Source of the DNA: Rhodospirillaceae bacterium UBA6219
Lineage (GTDB): Bacteria; Pseudomonadota; Alphaproteobacteria; Rhodospirillales; Magnetospirillaceae
Direction: 5' to 3'
NCBI GenBank assembly: GCA_002435715.1
Contig: DISD01000098.1
Span: 1-41,535 of the forward strand
DNA length: 41,535 nucleotides
Under the pieces are notes generated by a model that was given only the letters and a program-made list of their open reading frames with translations, was not told the origin of the DNA and made no database searches. Made by a program: the position numbers and the translations under genes. Shown one piece after another: positions 1-8,995 of the stretch; position 1 is the first letter of the stretch; each line of letters starts with the position of its first letter.

Positions 1-1253
<1,253 letters not shown>

Positions 1254-1257
<4 letters not shown>

Positions 1258-2390
1258 TCACCCCGGTCAAATCCGCCTTCCGCCGAAGCCCCGCCCCCAA
1301 GCGGGGCTTCGTGCGTGCCGAGGACGTTTACCTGCTGCCCGCCGGCATCGTCGGCGGCGAACCGGCAGCGGCGGCGGTGATCGGTGGCCAGGGTTGGCCC
1401 TTGGCCGATGGCGCCTTGGCCTTTACCAGTGTCGGTATCGTCTGGCGCGAGGACGAAACCTGCTGGGTTGCCCTGCAACCCTTTGCCGATTTGGCCGATT
1501 GGGCGGAAAACGAAGGTGACGACATGGCCCGCCATGTGGGGCGCTGGGTCCGTCGTCTGGGGGCCAAGCGTCCCGATTGGGCCGGATTGCCCCAGGATCG
1601 GCCCCGATTGATGGGCATCGTCAACGTCACCCCCGACAGTTTTTCCGATGGCGGCCGCAATCTGGCTGCCGACACGGCCATTGCCAATGCTTTGGTGATG
1701 GCGGCGGCGGGGGCCGACATCATCGATGTCGGCGGCGAATCCACCCGACCCGGGGCCGCCTTGGTATCAGTGGAAGAAGAGATGTCCCGAGTGCTGCCGG
1801 TGGTCCGCGCCCTGGCGGAACGGGGCCTGACCGTCTCTGTCGACACCCGGCACGCCCCGGTGATGCGCGCCGCCGTGCAAGCCGGCGCCAAGATCATCAA
1901 CGACGTCACCGCTTTGGAAGGCGCGGGCGCGTTGGAGGTGGCGGCCGAGACCGGTGCGGCGGTGATCCTGATGCACATGCAGGGCCAGCCGCAGACCATG
2001 CAGGCCAATCCGCGATACGATTGTGCCCCCTTGGATGTTTACGATTATCTGGCCAGCCGGGTTGCCGCCTGCGAAGCTGCGGGTATCGAACGCCATCGGG
2101 TGATGGTCGATCCCGGCATCGGCTTTGGCAAGAACGCCAGCCACAATGCCCAGATCCTGGGGGCTTTGCCCCTGCTGCATGGCTTGGGGTGCCCGGTTCT
2201 GTTGGCGGCCAGCCGCAAAAGCTTTATCGCCCATGTCAGCCATGACGAACCCGCCGACCAGCGCTTGGCCGGTACCTTGGCCGTCCACCACATGGGGCTG
2301 GATGCCGGCTGCCAATTGCTGCGCGTCCACGACGTGGCTCACGCTGCCCAGGCCTTGGCGGTGTGGCGGGCGGTGTCAGCCGCGCGTTAA
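1254..2390 (+). CDS. folP: Dihydropteroate synthase with N-terminal extension
   Basis: Condenses 6-hydroxymethyl-7,8-dihydropterin diphosphate with p-aminobenzoate in folate synthesis; cytoplasmic. The DHPS barrel starts near residue 118 with GIVNVTPDSFSDGG and continues with GADIIDVGGESTRPGA, SVDTRHAPVMRAAV, KIINDVTAL, VILMHMQGQP, DPGIGFGK and ASRKSFI, so all substrate loops are intact. At 378 aa it is about 100 residues longer than E. coli FolP; the additional N-terminal part has no motif I recognise. The start ATG overlaps the ftsH stop (ATGA). The 3' end overlaps the convergent DUF4239-type gene by 15 bases. Confidence 0.96.
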
Positions 2391-3146
2391 TTCCGCGATC
2401 GGTGCCGCCGACACCGAGCTGGGCGGTTGGAACGGGTTGCCCTGGATCAACACGATGGCCGCCGTCGGCGCGGCGGCGGCGGCGAACAACGCGATGGCCA
2501 GAATCTCGGCCTTGGGCTGGTCCACATAGACCATGGCGATGGACATCATGGTCAACAGTCCCAGAAACGCCATGCCCAGCCATTTCAACGGATTGACGTG
2601 GGTCTTGGACAGGGCGATACGGCTTTCGCGGGCGTCGCGGGCCACTACCGCCTGGCGCAACATCTCGGCATGAATGGACGGGGCGATGCTTTGCGCCATG
2701 TCGGGATGGGCCAGAGTTTCCAGCAAAACCGCCATCGCCTGGGCGGTTTGTTCCGACGATTGACGATGGGCCAACAACGGCCATTCCTGACGAGCGGCGC
2801 TGTCGGCATAGCTGCGCACCGTTTGCGTCACCGCCTGTCGCTGGGGCGCGGGCAGGGGCGCTGCTAGCGCCTGGATGGATCGAAGGGCGCCGGCTTCATG
2901 ATAAACGGCGTTGACCGCCCGGTCATGGGCGTTCCAGGTGTCGTTGGCCAAAAAGGCCAAGGTCAGGGCGAACAGCACCCCCACCACGTTGACGAAGGGC
3001 GGCGACAAACCGCGATATTGGCGGATGAGTTCGGCAAAGCGCGATTTGTGGGCCAGGAACAGCATCAAGGCGGCGGCGCCCAGGGTTCCGAACAGGGCGA
3101 AGGCGGCCAACAGGTAATGGTCGTAGCTGACAAGAAAAGCGGGCAT
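2376..3146 (-). CDS. DUF4239-type (bestrophin-like) membrane protein
   Basis: A 256-aa inner-membrane protein resembling the DUF4239 family, of unknown function. Four hydrophobic segments are visible: two near the N-terminus (about residues 8-30 and 50-70) and two near the C-terminus (WLGMAFLGLLTMMSIAMVYV, then an Ala-rich segment ending AAIVLI), separated by a helical soluble part with FLANDTWNAHDRAVNAVYHE. That pattern of an NDTW-like motif after the second membrane helix is typical of DUF4239. The start at 3146 (MPAFLVSYDHY) was preferred over an upstream in-frame start at 3242, because the extra residues are polar and unlike the family. It sits antisense between folP and glmM. Family assignment is from memory and moderate. 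Confidence 0.75.
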   Translation of the reverse strand: MPAFLVSYDHYLLAAFALFGTLGAAALMLFLAHKSRFAELIRQYRGLSPPFVNVVGVLFALTLAFLANDTWNAHDRAVNAVYHEAGALRSIQALAAPLPAPQRQAVTQTVRSYADSAARQEWPLLAHRQSSEQTAQAMAVLLETLAHPDMAQSIAPSIHAEMLRQAVVARDARESRIALSKTHVNPLKWLGMAFLGLLTMMSIAMVYVDQPKAEILAIALFAAAAAPTAAIVLIQGNPFQPPSSVSAAPIAELTRG

Positions 3147-3276
3147 GGAGGACTCGAAATGGGAAAGTGGTCCAGTATAGCCCCTTTGCCACGCCTTGGA
3201 CGCGGAAAAACCTTTCAAAAGCCATGCTTTGGCGCTATCCAATCACCTTTCGAAAAAACCGAGGTTTGGTTTATCC

Positions 3277-4629
3277 ATGACGCGCAAGCTGTTCGGCACC
3301 GACGGTATCCGGGGCACCGCCAATCTGGACCCCATGACCGCCGAGACGGCGTTGAAGCTGGGCATGGCCGCCGGCCGCCATTTCACCCGCGGCGATCACC
3401 GTCACATGGTGGTGATCGGCAAGGACACGCGGTTGTCGGGCTATTTGCTGGAACCCGCTTTGACCGCCGGTTTCGTCGCCGTCGGCATGGACGTGGTGCT
3501 GTTGGGCCCGCTGCCCACCCCGGCGGTGGCCATGCTGACCCGCTCGCTGCGCGCCGACCTGGGGGTGATGATCTCGGCCTCGCACAATCCTTATCAGGAT
3601 AACGGCATCAAGCTGTTCGGTCCCGACGGTTTCAAGCTGTCCGACGAGGACGAGATCGAGATCGAACACAAGATGTTCAACGGTCTGGAAGGCTATCGCG
3701 TCGGTTCCGACCATCTGGGTAAGGCCAAGCGTCTGGATGACGCGGTGGGCCGTTACATCGAATACGCCAAGTCCAGCTTTCCGCGCGGTTTGCGCCTGGA
3801 TGGGTTGAAGATCGTCATCGATTGCGCCAATGGCGCCGCCTACAAGGTCGCTCCCACCGTGCTGTGGGAACTGGGCGCCGAGGTGATCCCGGTGGCGGTC
3901 ACCCCCGACGGCTTCAACATCAACAAGGATTGCGGCTCGCTGCACACCCAGACCCTGCAGACCCAGGTGGTGGCCCATGGCGCTCATCTGGGTATCGCCT
4001 TGGATGGCGACGCCGACCGGCTGGTGCTTTGCGACGAAAAGGGCCAGGTCATCGACGGCGACCAGGTGATGGGGCTGATCGGACTGACCCTGGCCAAGGC
4101 CGGACACTTGAAGGGCGGTGGCATCGTCGCCACGGTGATGTCCAACATGGGGTTGGAAAAGCATCTGGCGGCCCAGGGCCTGGATTTGCACCGCACCGCC
4201 GTCGGCGACCGCTATGTGCTGGAACGTATGCGCAAGGACGGCTTCAACGTCGGCGGCGAACAATCGGGGCACATCATCCTGTCTGACCATTCGACCACCG
4301 GCGACGGTCTGGTGGCGGCGCTGCAGGTGTTGGCGGCTTTGGTGGAATCGGGCAAGCCGGCCAGTCAGGTCCTGCACCTGTTCGATCCCTTCCCGCAGGT
4401 GCTGAAGAACGTCCGCGTCAGCGGCAAGCCCGACGCGGTCCTGGCCCAGGACAACGTCAAGGCGGCCATTGCCGCCGGCGAAGCGCGGCTGAACGGAGCG
4501 GGCCGGGTGCTGATCCGCAAGTCGGGCACCGAACCGCTGATCCGGGTCATGGCGGAAGGCGAAAATTCCGATCTGGTCGAGGCGGTGGTCGATGACATCG
4601 TCGCCACCATTACCGCCGCTGCTTCGTAA
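3277..4629 (+). CDS. glmM: Phosphoglucosamine mutase
   Basis: Converts glucosamine-6-phosphate to glucosamine-1-phosphate on the way to UDP-GlcNAc for peptidoglycan and lipid A. The 450-aa length is typical. The protein opens with RKLFGTDGIRGTAN; the catalytic phosphoserine is S102 in MISASHNPYQDNGIK; the metal loop is ALDGDADRLV; the sugar-binding loop GGEQSGHII and the phosphate-binding RKSGTEPLIRVM near the C-terminus are intact. The ATG at 3277 fits the family N-terminus exactly; longer in-frame starts do not. It probably belonged to an ancestral ftsH-folP-glmM run now interrupted by the antisense gene. Confidence 0.98.
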   Translation: MTRKLFGTDGIRGTANLDPMTAETALKLGMAAGRHFTRGDHRHMVVIGKDTRLSGYLLEPALTAGFVAVGMDVVLLGPLPTPAVAMLTRSLRADLGVMISASHNPYQDNGIKLFGPDGFKLSDEDEIEIEHKMFNGLEGYRVGSDHLGKAKRLDDAVGRYIEYAKSSFPRGLRLDGLKIVIDCANGAAYKVAPTVLWELGAEVIPVAVTPDGFNINKDCGSLHTQTLQTQVVAHGAHLGIALDGDADRLVLCDEKGQVIDGDQVMGLIGLTLAKAGHLKGGGIVATVMSNMGLEKHLAAQGLDLHRTAVGDRYVLERMRKDGFNVGGEQSGHIILSDHSTTGDGLVAALQVLAALVESGKPASQVLHLFDPFPQVLKNVRVSGKPDAVLAQDNVKAAIAAGEARLNGAGRVLIRKSGTEPLIRVMAEGENSDLVEAVVDDIVATITAAAS

Positions 4630-4703
4630 GTTCTGTCGGAATCGTTCAAGACGGTGACCAAGCCATGGGCTTACCCTGTGATCACATGACAGGGAGAAGG
4701 CTC

Positions 4704-5087
4704 ATGCGCCTTGGTTACACCATTCTTTACGTGGAAGACGTCACCCGCAGCGTTGATTTCTACCAACGGGCCTTTGGCCTGGAGGTGGATTTCGTCCATG
4801 AAAGCGGTGATTTCGCTCAAATGGCCACCGGCCAGACCGCCTTGGCCTTTACCTCACGCGGGCTGATGGCCCAACTGGGCAAGACACCCCAGGCTGCGGA
4901 CCCTCACCAACCGTGTTTCGAGATCGCCCTGGTCTGTGATGACGTGGCGGCGGCGCTTGATCACGCGGTGGCGGCGGGGGCACAGTTGATCCAGTCGCCC
5001 AAGCGCATGGATTGGGGGCAGGACGTGGCCTATGTGGCCGACCCTGATGGCTTTTGGGTGGAAATCTGTTCGCCGGTCGGGGGTTAA
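4704..5087 (+). CDS. VOC-family (glyoxalase/bleomycin-resistance-like) protein
   Basis: A 127-aa single-domain vicinal-oxygen-chelate protein. It has the two beta-alpha-beta-beta-beta modules: YTILYVEDVTRSVDFYQRAF in the first half and FEIALVCDDVAAALDHAVAAGA in the second, ending with VADPDGFWVEICSP, where the glutamate is the usual metal ligand. Substrate cannot be told; such small proteins include lactoylglutathione-lyase-like enzymes and drug-binding proteins. The start at 4704 is chosen for the AGGGAGA ribosome-binding site eight bases upstream; ATGs at 4665 and 4686 lack one. It converges on the AraC-type regulator, sharing four bases at the stops. Confidence 0.85.
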   Translation: MRLGYTILYVEDVTRSVDFYQRAFGLEVDFVHESGDFAQMATGQTALAFTSRGLMAQLGKTPQAADPHQPCFEIALVCDDVAAALDHAVAAGAQLIQSPKRMDWGQDVAYVADPDGFWVEICSPVGG

Positions 5088-5710
5088 CCGTATCCGGACT
5101 GGCAGACCAGTGCCCACAAGGCGCCATCGTCACGCATCACCGTGGGGCTGCTACCGAACCAACGGCGCATTTCACGACACAGATGTGCTTGGTCGGCAAA
5201 GCCGCAATCGGCGGCCAGGGCTGCCAGTTCCGGGGTTTGCGCCAGCAGGCGGGCGGCACGGCGAGCCCTGGCCAAGCCGCGCCAAAAGACCGGCGGCCGA
5301 CCGGTGGCGGCTTTCAACAAACGCTCCATTCGGCGTTGGGCGCTGGCATCGGCGGGCATGCGGCCTTGGGCCAAGGCGGCCAAGGCTTCTTCCACCAGAC
5401 GACTGGTCTGGCTGTGGGTGTCCAACCAGTCCATCACACGGTCGTTATCGGCTTCGGGGGCTTGGTTGGCCCGGGTCAGCAGGGCTTGTTCCCGGATCAA
5501 GGTGCCGGGCCGCAGGCGAAAGCCGTGATAGACGGTTCCCGCCTTATGACTTACCCATTCGCAGCCATCACCCAGGTGGGAAAGGATGAAGACAGGGCGC
5601 TGGCCGGGGACGGCGATACGGATCAGGTCACGACAGCCATCGGGCAGGACACGGCTGCGGTCCGGTCGGTCGGCGACGTGGCTCCAGGCTTCCAGCAACG
5701 CCGCCGGCAT
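5084..5710 (-). CDS. AraC-family transcriptional regulator
   Basis: A 208-aa regulator. The N-terminal half (SRVLPDGCRDLIRI and FRLRPGTLI) resembles the small-molecule-sensing domain DUF6597 found in AraC regulators. The C-terminal half carries the two helix-turn-helix motifs: LARARRAARLLAQTPELAALA followed by ADCGFADQAHLCREMRRWFG-SSPTVMR, which matches the AraC signature. It starts four bases after the stop of the exonuclease-fusion gene and is probably cotranscribed with it. The convergent VOC gene could be a target, but that is only inference. Confidence 0.85.
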   Translation of the reverse strand: MPAALLEAWSHVADRPDRSRVLPDGCRDLIRIAVPGQRPVFILSHLGDGCEWVSHKAGTVYHGFRLRPGTLIREQALLTRANQAPEADNDRVMDWLDTHSQTSRLVEEALAALAQGRMPADASAQRRMERLLKAATGRPPVFWRGLARARRAARLLAQTPELAALAADCGFADQAHLCREMRRWFGSSPTVMRDDGALWALVCQSGYG

Positions 5711-5714
5711 GGGG

Positions 5715-7745
5715 TCAGAAGGCCCTTTGGCGTTCGTGCAGAACCATGTTGAGGTCCAGTTCCTTGACCACCTGTTCCAATGTGGTGATGCCGCGGCTTT
5801 CCAGGGCGTCGATCTGGTTCAGCAGCACGGCGGCGGTGACGATGGCGTCACCCAAGGCGGTGTGGCGATCGGTGATGGAAATACCCAATCGGTCGCAGAT
5901 GGCGTCCAGCGAATGACCGACCTCGGCCCCATCCAGGTAGTTGGACAACATCATGGTGTCCAATACCGGGTTGTCGAAGGTGATTCCGTATTCCCGTTCG
6001 CGCATGCGCAGGAATTTCAGGTCGAAGGCGGCGTTGTGGGCCACCAGCACCGAATCGGCGGCGAAAGCCTTGAATTGCGGCAGCACCACGCCCAGAGGCG
6101 GCTTGTCCTTGACCATGTCGTCGGTGATGCCGTGGAACTTGATGCTTTCCACCGGGATGAAGCGGCCGGGATTGACGATGCGGTTGAAGCTTTCGCCCGA
6201 CAGGATGCGGCCGTTGACGATACGCACGGCACCGATCTGCACGATCTGGTCACCCTGGCTGGGCTGCAAGCCGGTGGTTTCGGTGTCGAAGACGATGAAG
6301 GTCAGGTTGCGCAGGGGTTGGCGGCCCTTTTCGCCGATGTCGCGGGCGGCATCCAGCAGCGACATGTCATAGAATTCCGGTCGCGTCGGCAGGGCGGGCT
6401 TGGATTGATAATGTTGTTCCACCCCCTTGCGCATGGGCAGGCGCAGCCACGACCGCCCTGACCGGTGTTCCTGCAGGATTTCCGACCCGGCATGGTGGTC
6501 CAGCACATCGCGCACACGCATGCCGCCCAACGACGGCAAGGTCTTGCCCAGCCAGCTTTCCAGCGCCGGTTTGGCGGCGGTGGCGCCGGCCCAGCCGATT
6601 TCCACCCAGCAGCCGCCATCGTCTTCGGTGGCGGCCAGGTCGATTTCGGCCAGATTGAAGCGTTCGGTGATCTGACGAATCATCGCTTCCATCGCCAGCG
6701 ACAGCGAATGGGAATCGGCATGCAGCCAGACCGGCAGGCCGGTGACGGTGACCTTGGCGTTGTCACCTTCGAAACGCTGGGCGACAAAGGCGAACAAATC
6801 GGCCGAATGCTGGTCGGCCATGGGCCACCAACCCGACAGCGCCCGTTGGTAGCCATCGGTCACCCGCTTGATGGCGGCTTCGATATTGGCGGCTTCGCGC
6901 TCGACGATGGTCGGGTTGTTGGCGGCGATGCGCAGGCGGATCAGTGGCGATTCCAGACCTTCGGCGACTTCGCGCAACAGCGCGTCGCGCCGTGACAGCG
7001 CCGCCACTTGTGGGCCGGCGTCGACCATGGTGATGACATAACCCGAAGCTTCGCCGTCGCCGCCCCGGATGACGCTCATGCGGGCCTGCAAAAGCGTGCT
7101 GCCGTCGCTGGCACTGGCCAGGAAGGGGGTGCCGCGGGCGCCCATTTCCGGGCGATGGGCCAAGACATCCAGCATGTGGACAACCGCTTCGCGGGTCACC
7201 GTTTCAAAGATCGAACGGCCCAGCCCCACCGGGCCGATGGCGGCCAGCATGTCCATGGCCACCGAATTATAAAGCACGATCTGGTGGCGCAGGTTGCACA
7301 CCACCACGCCTTCATGCAGGTCGTTCAGGATGGCGGCCAGACGGTTGGCGTTTTCCTCGGCCTTGCCGGTGGCCTGTTGCAGACCCTCCGACAATTCGGT
7401 CCGCGCCTGGACCAGTTTGGCGATGATCTGGTTGACCGATTCCGGCAAGGGGGCCAGCAGGGGATAACGGTCGACGTCAATGTCGGTGCGGTTGCCGCCA
7501 TGGGCAATGGCTCGAACTTCACTGGCCAGCCGCTTGACGGCACGCATGACCGAGAAATCGACGATCTTCCAGGCCAAGACGAACAACGCCGCCGCCCCGG
7601 CCACGGCGACCAGGGCCAAAGCGTTCAGTTCTTCGCGATCGACCACACCTTGACTTAGCACATAGGTCGTGCCGCCGATGGCGGCGACATTGGCGGCGAA
7701 GGCCATGGCCAGCCAGGGCAGGGGACCCCGCCAGTTTTGCGGCAC
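5715..7745 (-). CDS. Membrane PAS/pseudo-histidine-kinase fused to DEDDh 3'-5' exonuclease
   Basis: About 676 aa in three parts. First, two membrane helices (WLAMAFAANVAAIGGTTYVL and LNALALVAVAGAAALFVLAW) and a HAMP-like/coiled linker. Second, a PAS domain (LNDLHEGVVVCNLRHQIVLYN) followed by a kinase-like region in which the usual phospho-acceptor HExxxPL reads AEGLESPL and the ATP-binding N box has no asparagine, so it is probably catalytically dead. Third, a DnaQ/Pol III epsilon-type DEDDh exonuclease from about residue 480: VFDTETTG, HNAAFDLKF and RHTALGDA hold the D, E, D, H and D ligands. I chose a GTG start at 7745, because AAGGAG lies seven bases upstream; an ATG at 7811 would add 22 basic residues without a good site. 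Probably heads an operon with the AraC gene. Confidence 0.85.
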   Translation of the reverse strand: MPQNWRGPLPWLAMAFAANVAAIGGTTYVLSQGVVDREELNALALVAVAGAAALFVLAWKIVDFSVMRAVKRLASEVRAIAHGGNRTDIDVDRYPLLAPLPESVNQIIAKLVQARTELSEGLQQATGKAEENANRLAAILNDLHEGVVVCNLRHQIVLYNSVAMDMLAAIGPVGLGRSIFETVTREAVVHMLDVLAHRPEMGARGTPFLASASDGSTLLQARMSVIRGGDGEASGYVITMVDAGPQVAALSRRDALLREVAEGLESPLIRLRIAANNPTIVEREAANIEAAIKRVTDGYQRALSGWWPMADQHSADLFAFVAQRFEGDNAKVTVTGLPVWLHADSHSLSLAMEAMIRQITERFNLAEIDLAATEDDGGCWVEIGWAGATAAKPALESWLGKTLPSLGGMRVRDVLDHHAGSEILQEHRSGRSWLRLPMRKGVEQHYQSKPALPTRPEFYDMSLLDAARDIGEKGRQPLRNLTFIVFDTETTGLQPSQGDQIVQIGAVRIVNGRILSGESFNRIVNPGRFIPVESIKFHGITDDMVKDKPPLGVVLPQFKAFAADSVLVAHNAAFDLKFLRMREREYGITFDNPVLDTMMLSNYLDGAEVGHSLDAICDRLGISITDRHTALGDAIVTAAVLLNQIDALESRGITTLEQVVKELDLNMVLHERQRAF

Positions 7746-7838
7746 CCGTTTGCTCCTTGGACGTTTTCTTTTCCTTGGGGCGAATTTTAACACGTGGTGG
7801 CGCGTGGGCAATGCCCGGATTTAAACCAAGGTGTAGGG

Positions 7839-8042
7839 TCAGGCGGCCTTGTCGTCTTGTTCCAATCCGGCCCGCAACTGGTCGTAAAGCGAAGCGGCGC
7901 TGGCGCCCCGGTAATATCCGTCACGCAACAGGCGCGAATCGACGCCCAATGTCTTGGTGGACTGGCCGAAGCGGTCCATCAGCCGGGTCTCCAAATCGGC
8001 GATCCACAAAGTGTAGCCGCAATCAAAAAGCGGATAGGTCAT
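7839..8042 (-). CDS. Small hypothetical protein (67 aa)
   Basis: Not recognised. It reads as a folded small cytoplasmic protein: no signal peptide or membrane helix, balanced charge, a Tyr/Asp/Leu-rich first half (LFDCGYTLWIADLETRLMDRFG) and a helical acidic C-terminus ending in DQLRAGLEQDDKAA. No strong ribosome-binding site is visible before the ATG at 8042. The opposite strand of this stretch gives only arginine/glycine-type shadow frames, and codon use here resembles real genes nearby. It is divergent from the solute-binding protein gene across about 105 bases and may be a lone transcript. Confidence 0.55.
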   Translation of the reverse strand: MTYPLFDCGYTLWIADLETRLMDRFGQSTKTLGVDSRLLRDGYYRGASAASLYDQLRAGLEQDDKAA

Positions 8043-8148
8043 GGTTGCGAGGTCCTGGGCTAAAGAGCACTATGGTCAACATAGCCATGTCTTGCGGCGA
8101 AGTTTGGACGCGATCATGGCCAAATGACGGCAAAGCCGGGGGAAGATC

Positions 8149-8889
8149 ATGAGCTGGTTGAAGTTTCCCATTGTCGCTGCCTTGTTCTCTTTGCTGGTTG
8201 CTCCTGCGTGGGCTCAGGTAAGTGTCAAGGTCGGGGGCTACGACTTCCCGCCTTACGTGGAAAATGGCAAGGAAGACATGGTCGGCGGCTTGATCGTCGA
8301 GCTGAACAAACTGCAGAAGGATTATCGGTTCGAATTCATCCCGGTTTCCGCACGCCGTCGTTATACGGATCTGACGGAAGGGCATTTCGACGTGATGTTC
8401 TTCGAAAGCCCGCAATGGGGGTGGGAGAACCTGACGAACAATGTGGACTTCACCAAGGTCTTCATGACTGGCAGCGAGGTTTACGTGGCCCTGGCCCAGC
8501 CTGGGCGTGGTCAAAGTTACTTCGATCATTTCGGCGGAAAGTCCATCGTGGGAATCCTGGGCTACCATTACGGATTCGCCGATTTCGAAGGTGACCCCAA
8601 AAAGCTGGAAAAAAAATTCGACATCAAGTTGGTCAGCAGCCACCGGTCCAGCATCGAGCTGGTGTTGTCGGGGCGGCGTGATGTGGCGGTGGTCACCCGC
8701 GCCTATCTTCATCGCTATGTGAAGGACAACCCCCAGGCAGCCGCCAATCTTTTGGTTTCTGATCGCCAGGATCAGGTTTACGAACATCGGGTATTGGTCC
8801 GCCGAGGCGGGCCCATCACCGTCGAAACCATGCAGAAATTGATGGATGATTTACGTAAGCAAAGATTCTATTCAACCATGGAGGAATGA
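8149..8889 (+). CDS. Periplasmic solute-binding protein (SBP_bac_3 type)
   Basis: A 246-aa exported protein with a clear signal peptide (SWLKFPIVAALFSLLVAPAWA, cleavage after AWA). The mature part looks like family-3 extracellular solute-binding proteins: VGGYDFPPYVENGKEDMVGG at the front, then a lobe with RYTDLTEGHFDVMFFE and a second with SSIELVLSGRRDVAVVTRAYL. GGAAG lies upstream of the ATG. There are no permease or ATPase genes beside it, so it is an orphan. A chemoreceptor gene follows 106 bases downstream on the same strand, which suggests ligand presentation to a sensor rather than transport; this is inference. Ligand unknown, probably an amino-acid-like or organic acid compound. Confidence 0.8.
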   Translation: MSWLKFPIVAALFSLLVAPAWAQVSVKVGGYDFPPYVENGKEDMVGGLIVELNKLQKDYRFEFIPVSARRRYTDLTEGHFDVMFFESPQWGWENLTNNVDFTKVFMTGSEVYVALAQPGRGQSYFDHFGGKSIVGILGYHYGFADFEGDPKKLEKKFDIKLVSSHRSSIELVLSGRRDVAVVTRAYLHRYVKDNPQAAANLLVSDRQDQVYEHRVLVRRGGPITVETMQKLMDDLRKQRFYSTMEE

Positions 8890-8995
8890 TACAGTTCCGT
8901 TACGCACAATTTTAACTGAAGCTTCAGGGCTTGGTCACTTTTCTGTCATTGCCGAAGTCTATGATCGCTCCGGCCCTTTTTGACGGAAGCGATAC

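Noticed and set aside
3271..4377. A 368-codon open frame on the minus strand
   Set aside because: Antisense to glmM, His/Gln/Gly-rich, no domain.
8924..8940. Perfect palindrome CTGAAGCTTCAG after the solute-binding protein gene
   Set aside because: Only 12 bases, no T-run, no loop; not enough to call a terminator or operator.
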